Shown piece by piece: positions 1-7,423 of a DNA stretch of 64,000 nucleotides. The translations under genes were made by a program, and so were the position numbers. The stretch covers positions 3,720,001 through 3,784,000 of the forward strand of contig NZ_CP094357.1 in assembly GCF_014779555.2 (NCBI RefSeq), given 5' to 3'. Each line of letters opens with the position of its first letter. The stretch's first letter is position 1. The DNA is from Lysobacter capsici. GTDB taxonomy: Bacteria; Pseudomonadota; Gammaproteobacteria; Xanthomonadales; Xanthomonadaceae. The notes beneath the pieces are model-generated. The model was not told the DNA's origin. It searched no databases and worked only from the letters and a program-made list of their open reading frames with translations.

Positions 1-431
1 CGCAGATTGTCGAGCGGCGATACCGCGGGCTGTCCGGGCACGCCCGGCTGATTGGCGGCCGACAGCGGAAACACTTTGTAGGACAGCTCGCTGTCCTTGC
101 CGACCGCGATATCGACATTGAACACCTGCGCCTGCTGCTCGCCGCCGCCGATGCCTTCATAACGCAGCGAACGCAGCCCGCTGAAACCGACCTCGGGCTT
201 GGCGGTCAAGGCCGCGGCCGCGGGCGGGCCGCCGTCGGCGCTCAGGCGCGGGCTGTCGGCCGGGCCGAGCGCGAGCGGCGGATCGGCCGCTTCGAACGAG
301 GTCCAGAAGGTCCGCGCCGGCTTGGCGACCGCGCCCTGGGCCATGGACATACCGATCAGACCGATCAGGGCCAAGGCGCCGGCGCGGTTGCCCGCCCTGC
401 CGCCACGGCGATTGCTGCTGTAAGCCGACAT
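1..431 (-). CDS. 5' part of a secreted protein, probable GH92-type glycosidase (runs off left edge)
   Basis: The minus frame is open from an ATG at 431 to the window edge, giving the first 143 residues. It starts with a basic stretch and a hydrophobic segment (about residues 18-32, ending GAVA), which reads as a signal peptide. The mature part begins FWTSFEAADPP and later has LRYEG followed by DIAVGKDSELSYKVFP. From memory this layout (F-SSFE-DP, then V-D-V-x-KDTELSYK-FP) is how GH92 alpha-mannosidase-type secreted enzymes begin; the catalytic part lies outside the window. The gene is divergent from pgaA, and LacI-like palindromes lie just upstream. The reading frame is secure; the family is a moderate-confidence call from an N-terminus only. 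Confidence 0.6.
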   Translation of the reverse strand, partial: MSAYSSNRRGGRAGNRAGALALIGLIGMSMAQGAVAKPARTFWTSFEAADPPLALGPADSPRLSADGGPPAAAALTAKPEVGFSGLRSLRYEGIGGGEQQAQVFNVDIAVGKDSELSYKVFPLSAANQPGVPGQPAVSPLDNL

Positions 432-480
432 GCCCGCTCCCGTTCGCGCGGGCGATCTCGCCCGTGATTCGCCGTGGCAC

Positions 481-494
481 TGAAAACGTTACCA
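481..494. promoter_or_regulatory. LacI-family-type operator candidate
   Basis: TGAAAACGTTACCA is a near-palindrome centred on AACGTT, with outer TG/CA pairs. This matches the general TG-x-x-AACGTT-x-x-CA form of LacI/GalR-family operators with a central CpG. It lies 50 bp upstream of the probable glycosidase gene that starts at 431, where a sugar-responsive repressor would be expected. No regulator gene is visible in the window. Confidence 0.45.
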
Positions 495-509
495 CCGCCC
501 CTTGACCTC

Positions 510-529
510 GATTTGAATCGATCTAAATC
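510..529. promoter_or_regulatory. Second imperfect palindrome (possible operator)
   Basis: GATTT-GA-ATCGAT-CT-AAATC is a 20-bp interrupted palindrome with a central ATCGAT, 15 bp beyond the first candidate operator and upstream of the same leftward gene. It could be a second half of a two-operator repression arrangement or chance symmetry in an AT-richer stretch. Confidence 0.25.
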
Positions 530-664
530 GGGCTTGTCAAACCGCGACGCAGCATCCGCAGACCGTTTCGCACTGCAAAAAAACCAATTCAGACAAGCAC
601 TTGTGGCATGCGATCAGGGCCGTGTTCACAGAGCTTTGGCACAGCTTTTGCGTCAATACCTCGC

Positions 665-684
665 AATGTGATGCAAATCACATT
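665..684. promoter_or_regulatory. Clp/CRP-type binding site upstream of pgaA
   Basis: AATGTGATGCAAATCACATT contains TGTGA-N6-TCACA with perfect dyad symmetry extended by AA/TT on each side, the consensus for CRP and for its Xanthomonadaceae homologue Clp. It is centred about 70 bp before the pgaA start codon, in the 312-bp region between two divergent genes. Clp in this family is known to lose DNA binding when it binds c-di-GMP, so pga may be directly linked to second-messenger levels (inference). Confidence 0.75.
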
Positions 685-743
685 TCATTTGGAACTGCTT
701 CACCCTCTGCAACCTCCCCCCGCCACACGGAACTCGGTCGCCC

Positions 744-2834
744 ATGCCGATACAGCATCGTCTTGCCCTCTCCATCGCCTTGGCGACCGCAGCCGCAACC
801 TGTCCTGTTACGTCAGCTTTTGCCGTTACGCGTCACGAATCCACCCCCGACCCCCTGCCCGAAATCGAGCGCCTGCGCTCGGATCGGCAGTGGCTGGCCG
901 CGCTTGCGCATATCGAACGTGCACAAACCCAGCGCCCGGATGATGAGCAACTGTACCGGCTGCAAGTCCTGACCCTGGCCGACCTGGGCGGCGCCGAGCG
1001 CGCCTGGTCCCTCGCGCAGGCCCGACCGGGCTTGTTCAGCGACGCCGAACGCCAACGCCTGAGCTCGGACCGCCTGGCGCGCCGGGTCCTGTGGGGCACC
1101 CTGTTTCCCGAGAACGAAGCCCAGCGCCTGTCCGAGATGCGCGATGCCCGCGGCATCCTCGAACAGCACCGCGCCGGCCAGACCCCGGCGCAGCAACAGG
1201 CCGAGCTGCGCACGCGGTTCGACGAACTGGTGATGCTCAACCATCTCGAGCGCCACGCCGAGGTCGTGCAGCGCTACCGCGCGCTGCAGGCCGAGAACGT
1301 GCAACTGCCGATGTACGCGCTGGCCAAGGTCGGCGCGTCGCTGCTCGCCGACAAGCATCCCGAGGAAGCCGCGAGCGTGCTCGAACACGTCGTGCGCGAA
1401 TGGCCCGACGACAACGACTCGCAGCTGCAACTGGCCTACGCCTATTCCGAAAGCGAGCGCTTCGACGACGCCTACGCGCAACTGGACAAGATCAAGGCGG
1501 CCGAACCGGCGTTCGTGCGGGTCAAGGGCGCCAAGGAAAGCCACGAGAACTGGCGCCACTACGACGCCGACAGCCACCAGACCATGATCCGCCTGTACGG
1601 CGAAGACACGGTCGGCGCGCAGCGGCGCCTGGAGGAAATGGCCGCGATCGGGCCCAACAACGCCGGCCTGCAGAGCGACCTGGGCGTCACCTATCAAAAG
1701 CGCGGCTGGACCGATCGCGCGCTGGAACGTTTCCAGATGGCCAGCACCATGGAACCGACCAATGTCGGCGCGCGCATCGGCCAGATCGGCGCGTACCTGG
1801 AACACGATCGGGTCGACCTCGCCCGTCCGATCCACGACGAATTGCTGGCCAATCGCGCGCGCGACGTGCAGGTCAAGCAGATGGCGCAATCCTGGGATCA
1901 ACGCCTGGGCTGGCAATGGCTGATCGGCACCGCCGGCGGCCGCAGCGACGCGCGCGGCGGCGGCGCGACCGCATCGCCGCTGGGCTCGCGCGATGGCGAG
2001 CACCGTTTCGAAATCATGAGCCCGCTGATCCACGACCGCTGGCGCCTGACCGCGCATGCGCGCGACGCCTGGGCCGATTACCCCGACGGCGCGCTGCGCA
2101 CCGAGCGCGTCCACGACCGCCGCAGCGGCGTCGGCGGCCTGTACGCCTACGATCGCCTGACCGTCGGCTTCGGCGTCGATCGCGCCAACGATCGCTGGCT
2201 CGACCGTGGCGATCGCACCGGTTACTACCTCGATGCCGGCTGGCGCTTCAACGATCTGTGGCGCGGCACCGCGTCGTGGTATCGCGGCACGCCGGAGGCT
2301 TCGCTGCAGGCGCGCCGCGCCGGCATCGATGCCGACGCGTTCAGTCTGGGCCTGCGCTACACCCCGAGCGAACGCACATCCTTGAGCGCGAGCGCGCAGC
2401 AACTGCGCTACAGCGACGACAACACCCGCACCGCGTTCGGCCTGAGCGGCGCGCAGCGCCTGTACACGCAGCCGCATCTGCTGATCGACGGCCTGGCTGA
2501 TCTGGCGACCAGCCGCGCCAGTCGCCGCGACAACGAGGTGCCCTACTTCAATCCCAGCCGCGACGCGTCCTTGAACCTCGGCCTGCGCATCGATCACCTG
2601 GCCTGGAGACGTTACGAGCGCCACTTCCGCCAGCGCCTGACCGTACAGGCCGGGCCGTATTGGCAGCAGGGCTACGGCAGCTACTGGGTGCCGCAGGTGC
2701 GCTACGAACACGAATGGCGTTTCGCCACCGGCCGCACGCTCGACTACGGCATCAACTGGTCGCGCCCCGTCTACGACGGCGTGCGCGAGGACCGGCTGGG
2801 CTTCGATATGACTTTCCGTTGGGGTGAGCAATGA
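744..2834 (+). CDS. pgaA: Poly-beta-1,6-N-acetyl-D-glucosamine export porin PgaA
   Basis: The 696-residue protein has a signal peptide (about residues 1-27, ending SAFA), a long tetratricopeptide-like helical region (about 35-390, with typical W/L/A-Y-x-P patterns), and a C-terminal region of alternating hydrophobic and aromatic strands (about 400-696) ending in the beta-barrel signature MTFRWGEQ. This is the PgaA plan: a periplasmic TPR superhelix that binds deacetylated polymer, then a 16-strand outer-membrane porin. E. coli PgaA is somewhat longer (about 800). It is first in pgaABCD, overlapping pgaB by ATGA. A perfect Clp-type operator lies just upstream. No strong ribosome-binding site precedes the ATG; it is chosen because the signal peptide follows directly. 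Confidence 0.93.
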   Translation: MPIQHRLALSIALATAAATCPVTSAFAVTRHESTPDPLPEIERLRSDRQWLAALAHIERAQTQRPDDEQLYRLQVLTLADLGGAERAWSLAQARPGLFSDAERQRLSSDRLARRVLWGTLFPENEAQRLSEMRDARGILEQHRAGQTPAQQQAELRTRFDELVMLNHLERHAEVVQRYRALQAENVQLPMYALAKVGASLLADKHPEEAASVLEHVVREWPDDNDSQLQLAYAYSESERFDDAYAQLDKIKAAEPAFVRVKGAKESHENWRHYDADSHQTMIRLYGEDTVGAQRRLEEMAAIGPNNAGLQSDLGVTYQKRGWTDRALERFQMASTMEPTNVGARIGQIGAYLEHDRVDLARPIHDELLANRARDVQVKQMAQSWDQRLGWQWLIGTAGGRSDARGGGATASPLGSRDGEHRFEIMSPLIHDRWRLTAHARDAWADYPDGALRTERVHDRRSGVGGLYAYDRLTVGFGVDRANDRWLDRGDRTGYYLDAGWRFNDLWRGTASWYRGTPEASLQARRAGIDADAFSLGLRYTPSERTSLSASAQQLRYSDDNTRTAFGLSGAQRLYTQPHLLIDGLADLATSRASRRDNEVPYFNPSRDASLNLGLRIDHLAWRRYERHFRQRLTVQAGPYWQQGYGSYWVPQVRYEHEWRFATGRTLDYGINWSRPVYDGVREDRLGFDMTFRWGEQ

Positions 2835-4768
2835 GCGGTTCGATGGGCGGCGCGATGCGGCGCTGGATGATCTTCGTGTTGGTGCTTGCGATGACGAGCG
2901 TGGGTTCGGCCTGGGCCACGGATGCCGGCACGGCCGCGCAAGCGCCGGATATGACCCGGGTCGAGGTGGGCAACGGCGAACTGCTCGTGCTGAGCTACCA
3001 CGACATCCGCGACGACGTCGCGCGCAAGGGCGACCCCGACGCCTACGCGGTCAGCACCCAGAACTTCGCCGCGCATCTGGATTGGCTGTCCGGCCACGGC
3101 TATCGCCCGGTGCCGCTCAGCGAGGTCATCGCCGCTTCGCGCGGCGGCAAGCCGTTGCCGCCCAAGGCCGTGCTGCTGACCTTCGACGACGGCCTGCGCA
3201 GCATCTACACACACGTGTTCCCGCTGCTGCGCGCCTATCGCTATCCGGCGCTGATGGCGGTGGTGACCGGCTGGGTCGATCTGCCGCGCGAGCAGCAGGT
3301 CGACTACGGCCCGCGCATGTTCACCCACGACGATTTCGTCACCTGGGACCAGCTGCGCGAAATGCAGGCCTCGGGCCTGATCGAGATCGCCTCGCACAGC
3401 GATAACCTGCACCGCGGCGTGACCTCCAACCCGCAGGGCAACACCATGCCCGCGGCGATCACCCGCGAATGGGACAGCAAGACGCAGCGTTACGAAACCG
3501 AGGCGCAGTACCTGGCGCGGGTGCGCAAGGACCTCACCGACAGCGCCGCCAGGATCAAGCGCGAACTCGGCGTCGCGCCGCAGTCGGTGGTGTGGCCGTA
3601 CGCGGCCTACAACAGCCAGACCAACGCGATCGCCGACCAGCTCGGCATGACCGTGACCTTCGATCTGGAAGGCCGCCACCAGAAGATCGGCGCCGACCTG
3701 CACGGGCTGGCGCGTCTGCTGATGTTCGACAACCCGACCGTCAACGACCTGGCCTATGAACTGCGCCACGACGAAGAGCTCGACGGCGTGCGCGCGCTGC
3801 AGATCGATCTGGATTACGTCTACGACGCCGACCCGGCCCAGCAGGCGCGCAATCTCGACAAGCTGATCGAGCGGGTCAAGCAGATCGGCCCGAGCCACAT
3901 CTTCCTGCAGGCCTTCGCCGATCCCGACGGCAACGGCTCGGCCGACGCGCTGTATTTCCCGAACCGGCACATGCCGATGCGCGCCGACCTGTACAACCGC
4001 GTCGCCTGGCAGCTCAAGACCCGCGCGCACGTCAAGGTGTTCGCATGGTTGCCGGTGCTCGGTTACGAATTGCCCGACGCGGCCCTGCGTGATCGTCTGG
4101 CGATCAAGGCCAGCAATCCGAAGGAAACCTTCCGCCTCAATCCGTTCGAGCCCGACACCCGCCGCATCGTCGCCGACATCTACGAAGACCTGGCGATCAG
4201 CGGTTACACCGAAGGCCCGCTGTTCCACGACGACGCCTTGCTGCGCGAGGACGAACTGCGCGGCCAGGCGCCGGCCGATCCGGCCGCGCGCACCGCCGCG
4301 CTGATCGGCTTCACCCAGGAACTCGCGCGCGCCGCCGGCAAGTGGCGGCCGAAGCTGATCACCGTGCGCAACCTGTTCGCCGCGCCCGTGCTCGATCCCA
4401 ACAGCGAGGCCTGGTTCGCCCAGGACCTGGCCGCGTTCAACCGCGCCTACGACTACACCGCGGTGATGGCGATGCCGTGGATGGAGAACAGCCGCGATCC
4501 GCAGGCATGGATGGATCATCTGGTCGCGCAGGTCAAAAAGTCGCCGCGCGGCCTGGCGCGCACCATCTTCGAATTGCAGACGGTCGACTGGCGCCAGCGC
4601 GACAAGCCGATCCCCGCCGCGCGCCTGAAGGCCATGGCGCATCGCCTGCAGGCCGACGGCGCGCGCCACCTGGCCTGGTACCCGGACAACTTCATCGACG
4701 ATCAGCCCTCGACCCGCGACGCGCGCGAAATCATGTCCGCGCGCGGCTTCCCTTACCTCGAGCGCTGA
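2831..4768 (+). CDS. pgaB: Poly-beta-1,6-N-acetyl-D-glucosamine N-deacetylase PgaB
   Basis: The 645-residue protein partly deacetylates PNAG in the periplasm, which is needed for export through PgaA. The N-terminal polysaccharide deacetylase (CE4) domain shows TFDDG at 117-121 (catalytic and metal-binding Asp) and the metal histidines H189 and H194 (HSDNLH). The C-terminal half (about 265-640) is the GH153/GH13-like hydrolase domain of PgaB. The hydrophobic leader (MRRWMIFVLVLAM then SAWA) is an ordinary signal peptide. Unlike E. coli PgaB there is no cysteine after it, so this enzyme is probably soluble periplasmic rather than a lipoprotein. Translation may begin at 2831 (coupled ATGA with pgaA) or at the ATG at 2855. 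Confidence 0.95.
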   Translation: MSGSMGGAMRRWMIFVLVLAMTSVGSAWATDAGTAAQAPDMTRVEVGNGELLVLSYHDIRDDVARKGDPDAYAVSTQNFAAHLDWLSGHGYRPVPLSEVIAASRGGKPLPPKAVLLTFDDGLRSIYTHVFPLLRAYRYPALMAVVTGWVDLPREQQVDYGPRMFTHDDFVTWDQLREMQASGLIEIASHSDNLHRGVTSNPQGNTMPAAITREWDSKTQRYETEAQYLARVRKDLTDSAARIKRELGVAPQSVVWPYAAYNSQTNAIADQLGMTVTFDLEGRHQKIGADLHGLARLLMFDNPTVNDLAYELRHDEELDGVRALQIDLDYVYDADPAQQARNLDKLIERVKQIGPSHIFLQAFADPDGNGSADALYFPNRHMPMRADLYNRVAWQLKTRAHVKVFAWLPVLGYELPDAALRDRLAIKASNPKETFRLNPFEPDTRRIVADIYEDLAISGYTEGPLFHDDALLREDELRGQAPADPAARTAALIGFTQELARAAGKWRPKLITVRNLFAAPVLDPNSEAWFAQDLAAFNRAYDYTAVMAMPWMENSRDPQAWMDHLVAQVKKSPRGLARTIFELQTVDWRQRDKPIPAARLKAMAHRLQADGARHLAWYPDNFIDDQPSTRDAREIMSARGFPYLER

Positions 4769-4816
4769 GCGGCGCCCCGCCGCCCAGCGCATCGGATCGA
4801 TCGTCCCGAGACCGTC

Positions 4817-6076
4817 ATGAATCAAGCCGCCAGCCCGCTGCTCGCCTTGCTGTTCCAGTTCGCGTTCTTCTACCCGATCGTGATGTCGTTCTTCTGGATT
4901 TCCGGCGGGCTGTACTACTACTTCCGCCGCGAACGCGGGTCGCTGCCGCGGACCACGCCGCCGGCGATGGACGACGCGCCGTTCGTGTCGATCCTGATCC
5001 CGTGCCACAACGAAGGCGACCACGTCCACGAAACCATCGCCGCCGCGCTGGCCCAGCGCTATCCGCAATTCGAAGTGATCGCGATCAACGACGGCAGCCG
5101 CGACGACACCGGCGACAAGCTCAATCGTCTCGCCGCCCAGCATCCGCAACTGCGCGTGGTCCATCTGGACCGCAACCTCGGCAAGGCCAACGCGATGCGC
5201 ATGGGCGCGCTGGCCGCGCGTTCGGAGTATCTGGTCTGCATCGACGGCGACGCGTTGCTCGACGAGTACGCGACCCACTGGATGGTCTGGCATCTGTGCC
5301 AGGGCGCGCGGGTCGGCGCGGTCACCGGCAACCCGCGCATCCGCAACCGTTCGACCTTGCTCGGCCGCCTGCAGGTCGGCGAGTTCTCCTCGATCATCGG
5401 CATGATCAAGCGCGCGCAGCGCGTGTACGGCCGCATCTTCACCGTGTCCGGAGTGATCTGCGCGTTCCGACGCAGCGCCCTGCACCGGATCGGTTACTGG
5501 TCCGACAGCATGGTCACCGAGGACATCGACATCAGCTGGCGCCTGCAGATGGACCATTGGGACATCCGCTACGAACCCAATGCGATGTGCTTCATCCTGA
5601 TGCCCGAAACCCTGAAGGGCCTGTGGAAACAGCGCCTGCGCTGGGCCCAGGGCGGCGTCGAAGTGCTGATGCGCCACACCCGCGATCTGTTCTCGTGGCG
5701 CAAGCGACGGATGTGGGCGGTGCTGGCCGAGTATGTGCTCAGCGTGATCTGGGCCTACACCATGGCCTTCATCATCGCGCTGTGGGCCATCGGCCTGTTC
5801 GTCGAACTGCCGGTGCAGTTGCGCGTGACCACGCTGTTGCCGTCGTGGCACGGCGTGATCCTGGCGCTGATCTGCCTGCTGCAGTTCGCCGCCAGCATCA
5901 TCATCGACCGCCGCTACGAAACCGGGGTCGGGCGCAATTACTACTGGATGATCTGGTACCCGATGGCGTACTGGCTGTTGAGCTTCGCGACCACGGTCAC
6001 CGCCGTGCCCAAGGCGCTGCTCAAGCGCCGCGGCACCCGCGCGACTTGGGTCAGCCCGGATCGGGGCATCCGATGA
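4817..6076 (+). CDS. pgaC: PNAG synthase glycosyltransferase PgaC
   Basis: This family 2 inner-membrane glycosyltransferase polymerises UDP-GlcNAc into beta-1,6-linked poly-GlcNAc. The 419 residues include an N-terminal membrane segment (about 8-36), then the processive GT2 catalytic core with NDGS at 91-94, DGD at 143-145, the catalytic-base motif TED at 234-236 and QRLRW at 272-276 (QxxRW). Three or so membrane segments follow (about 297-390). Length matches E. coli PgaC (441). The stop overlaps the start of the next gene by ATGA (6073-6076), so PgaD-TonB and PgaC are translationally coupled. All catalytic motifs are intact. Confidence 0.96.
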   Translation: MNQAASPLLALLFQFAFFYPIVMSFFWISGGLYYYFRRERGSLPRTTPPAMDDAPFVSILIPCHNEGDHVHETIAAALAQRYPQFEVIAINDGSRDDTGDKLNRLAAQHPQLRVVHLDRNLGKANAMRMGALAARSEYLVCIDGDALLDEYATHWMVWHLCQGARVGAVTGNPRIRNRSTLLGRLQVGEFSSIIGMIKRAQRVYGRIFTVSGVICAFRRSALHRIGYWSDSMVTEDIDISWRLQMDHWDIRYEPNAMCFILMPETLKGLWKQRLRWAQGGVEVLMRHTRDLFSWRKRRMWAVLAEYVLSVIWAYTMAFIIALWAIGLFVELPVQLRVTTLLPSWHGVILALICLLQFAASIIIDRRYETGVGRNYYWMIWYPMAYWLLSFATTVTAVPKALLKRRGTRATWVSPDRGIR

Positions 6077-7281
6077 GTACGGATCAAATGAATACGGATA
6101 TTCGCAACGCCGCCGGCGCAGGCGGCTCCGGCCGCCCGGTCAAGATGCCTCCGAACGCGCACAAGCACGACTCGCGCCTGATCCAGAAACCCGGCGCGCA
6201 GCGCGCGTTGCCGCGCACGATGTGGGGCGTGATCACCGGCGCGTTCTGGCTGGCGTACCTGTATCTGTGGACGCCGGTGGTGACCCTGGTGATGTGGCTG
6301 CTCGGCATCCGCAGCGTCGCCTCCGAGTTGTACCTGCGCAAGCACGAAGTCGACCCGTTCCTGATGCTCGCCCTGCCCGCCACCGCCGGCGTGGTGGTCG
6401 CGTTGCTGCTGATCTGGGCCGAGTACAACCGCTGGCGCTTCGCCGCCAAGAGCAGCGAACGGCGCGGGCAACAACGCGAAGTCGGCCTGGACGAAGTCGC
6501 GCGCGGGCTCGGCGCCGACGCGCAGGTCGCCCGCGCGCTCAACGCCGGCCGCGTCAGCGTGCTGCACATGGACCCCAACCACGCGGTGCCGCTGTCGGTC
6601 ACCGCGGTCACGCCCACCCTGCCCGCGCAGCCGTTCCCGCCGACCGCGCCGATGCCGCGCTTCACCCGCCAGGCCGCGCCCGGCAACGGCTGGATGGTGG
6701 TGCTGGCGTTGGCCACGATCACGCTGGTGGTCGGCGTGCTGTTGCTGGTGTCGCAGGCGTATCGACAGATGGAAAGCAGTTCGCCGCTGCAAAGCATCGA
6801 AGGCACGCCCGGCATGGACCGGCCCGCATTGAGCGCCGAACAACTCGCCGAGCAGACCCAGGCGATGATGACGCGCCTGTCCGACGAACCGATCAAGCTC
6901 GCCAGGGCGATCGCTGCGGCGGTGGAAAAGGCTGAAGCCGAGCGCGCCGACGCCGAGCGCTCGCGCACCAAAACCCGCGCGAACGCCAAGCCGCTGGCCA
7001 CCAACGCCAAACCGCGCCCGCTACCGGGATTCAGCCCGAAACCGCCGTACCCGCTGGAAGCCCAGCGCCATCGCGAAGGCGGCCTGGTGAAATTGAAGGT
7101 GCAGGTCTCGGCCGACGGCCGCGCGCTCCGGGTCGACCTGCTCAAGCGCAGCGGCCATCGCGACCTCGACCGCGCCGCGGTCAACACCGTGCGCACCTGG
7201 CGTTTCGCGCCGGCGGTGCGCAACGGCAAGGCGATCGCGGCGGTGGTGATCGTGCCGGTGGAGTTCAAGCCACGGGACTGA
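6073..7281 (+). CDS. pgaD: PgaD fused to a TonB C-terminal domain
   Basis: PgaD is the small inner-membrane partner that activates PgaC and forms part of its c-di-GMP-dependent complex; E. coli PgaD is about 137 residues. This protein is 402. Residues about 30-150 are PgaD-like: basic N-terminus, TM1 at 50-79, TM2 at 96-116, ending AEYNRWRF. A linker leads to a third membrane segment (206-228), an acidic/Ala-rich helix (about 255-297), a Lys/Pro stretch (about 300-325), and residues 322-399, a clear TonB_C domain (PYPLEAQRHREGG, VSADGRALRV, DLDRAAVNTVRTWRFAP, VPVEF). One uninterrupted frame covers everything. With PgaD's C-terminus cytoplasmic, TM3 would place the TonB domain in the periplasm, a consistent topology. 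It is the last pga gene; a convergent gene follows at 7424. Confidence 0.9.
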   Translation: MSTDQMNTDIRNAAGAGGSGRPVKMPPNAHKHDSRLIQKPGAQRALPRTMWGVITGAFWLAYLYLWTPVVTLVMWLLGIRSVASELYLRKHEVDPFLMLALPATAGVVVALLLIWAEYNRWRFAAKSSERRGQQREVGLDEVARGLGADAQVARALNAGRVSVLHMDPNHAVPLSVTAVTPTLPAQPFPPTAPMPRFTRQAAPGNGWMVVLALATITLVVGVLLLVSQAYRQMESSSPLQSIEGTPGMDRPALSAEQLAEQTQAMMTRLSDEPIKLARAIAAAVEKAEAERADAERSRTKTRANAKPLATNAKPRPLPGFSPKPPYPLEAQRHREGGLVKLKVQVSADGRALRVDLLKRSGHRDLDRAAVNTVRTWRFAPAVRNGKAIAAVVIVPVEFKPRD

Positions 7282-7423
7282 ACATAAATCCAACCACCAG
7301 ACCAACCGAAGAAGCGACAAACCCACCCCGCTCTTCCGCCCCCGGAGCGGCGCGATTTACACCATCGCCTATCGCATCACTCCACGGCCGTGGCCCGCCA
7401 CAGCCGCAGCGCCGCATCAACCG

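Noticed and set aside
593-604. Short palindrome ACAAG-CA-CTTGT upstream of the Clp box
   Set aside because: A perfect but short 12-bp dyad with no known regulator match. It may be chance, so it is not listed as a site.
2771-5851. Very long antisense open frame (about 1000 codons) across pgaBC
   Set aside because: Translation is low-complexity His/Arg/Gly/Val with no family resemblance or SD. It mirrors the codon-position GC bias of the pga genes on the other strand.
4342-6072. N-terminal extension of the PgaD-TonB frame through pgaB and pgaC
   Set aside because: The upstream part is Arg/Pro-rich out-of-frame translation of pgaB and pgaC. PgaD similarity begins at the ATG at 6073, which couples with the pgaC stop.
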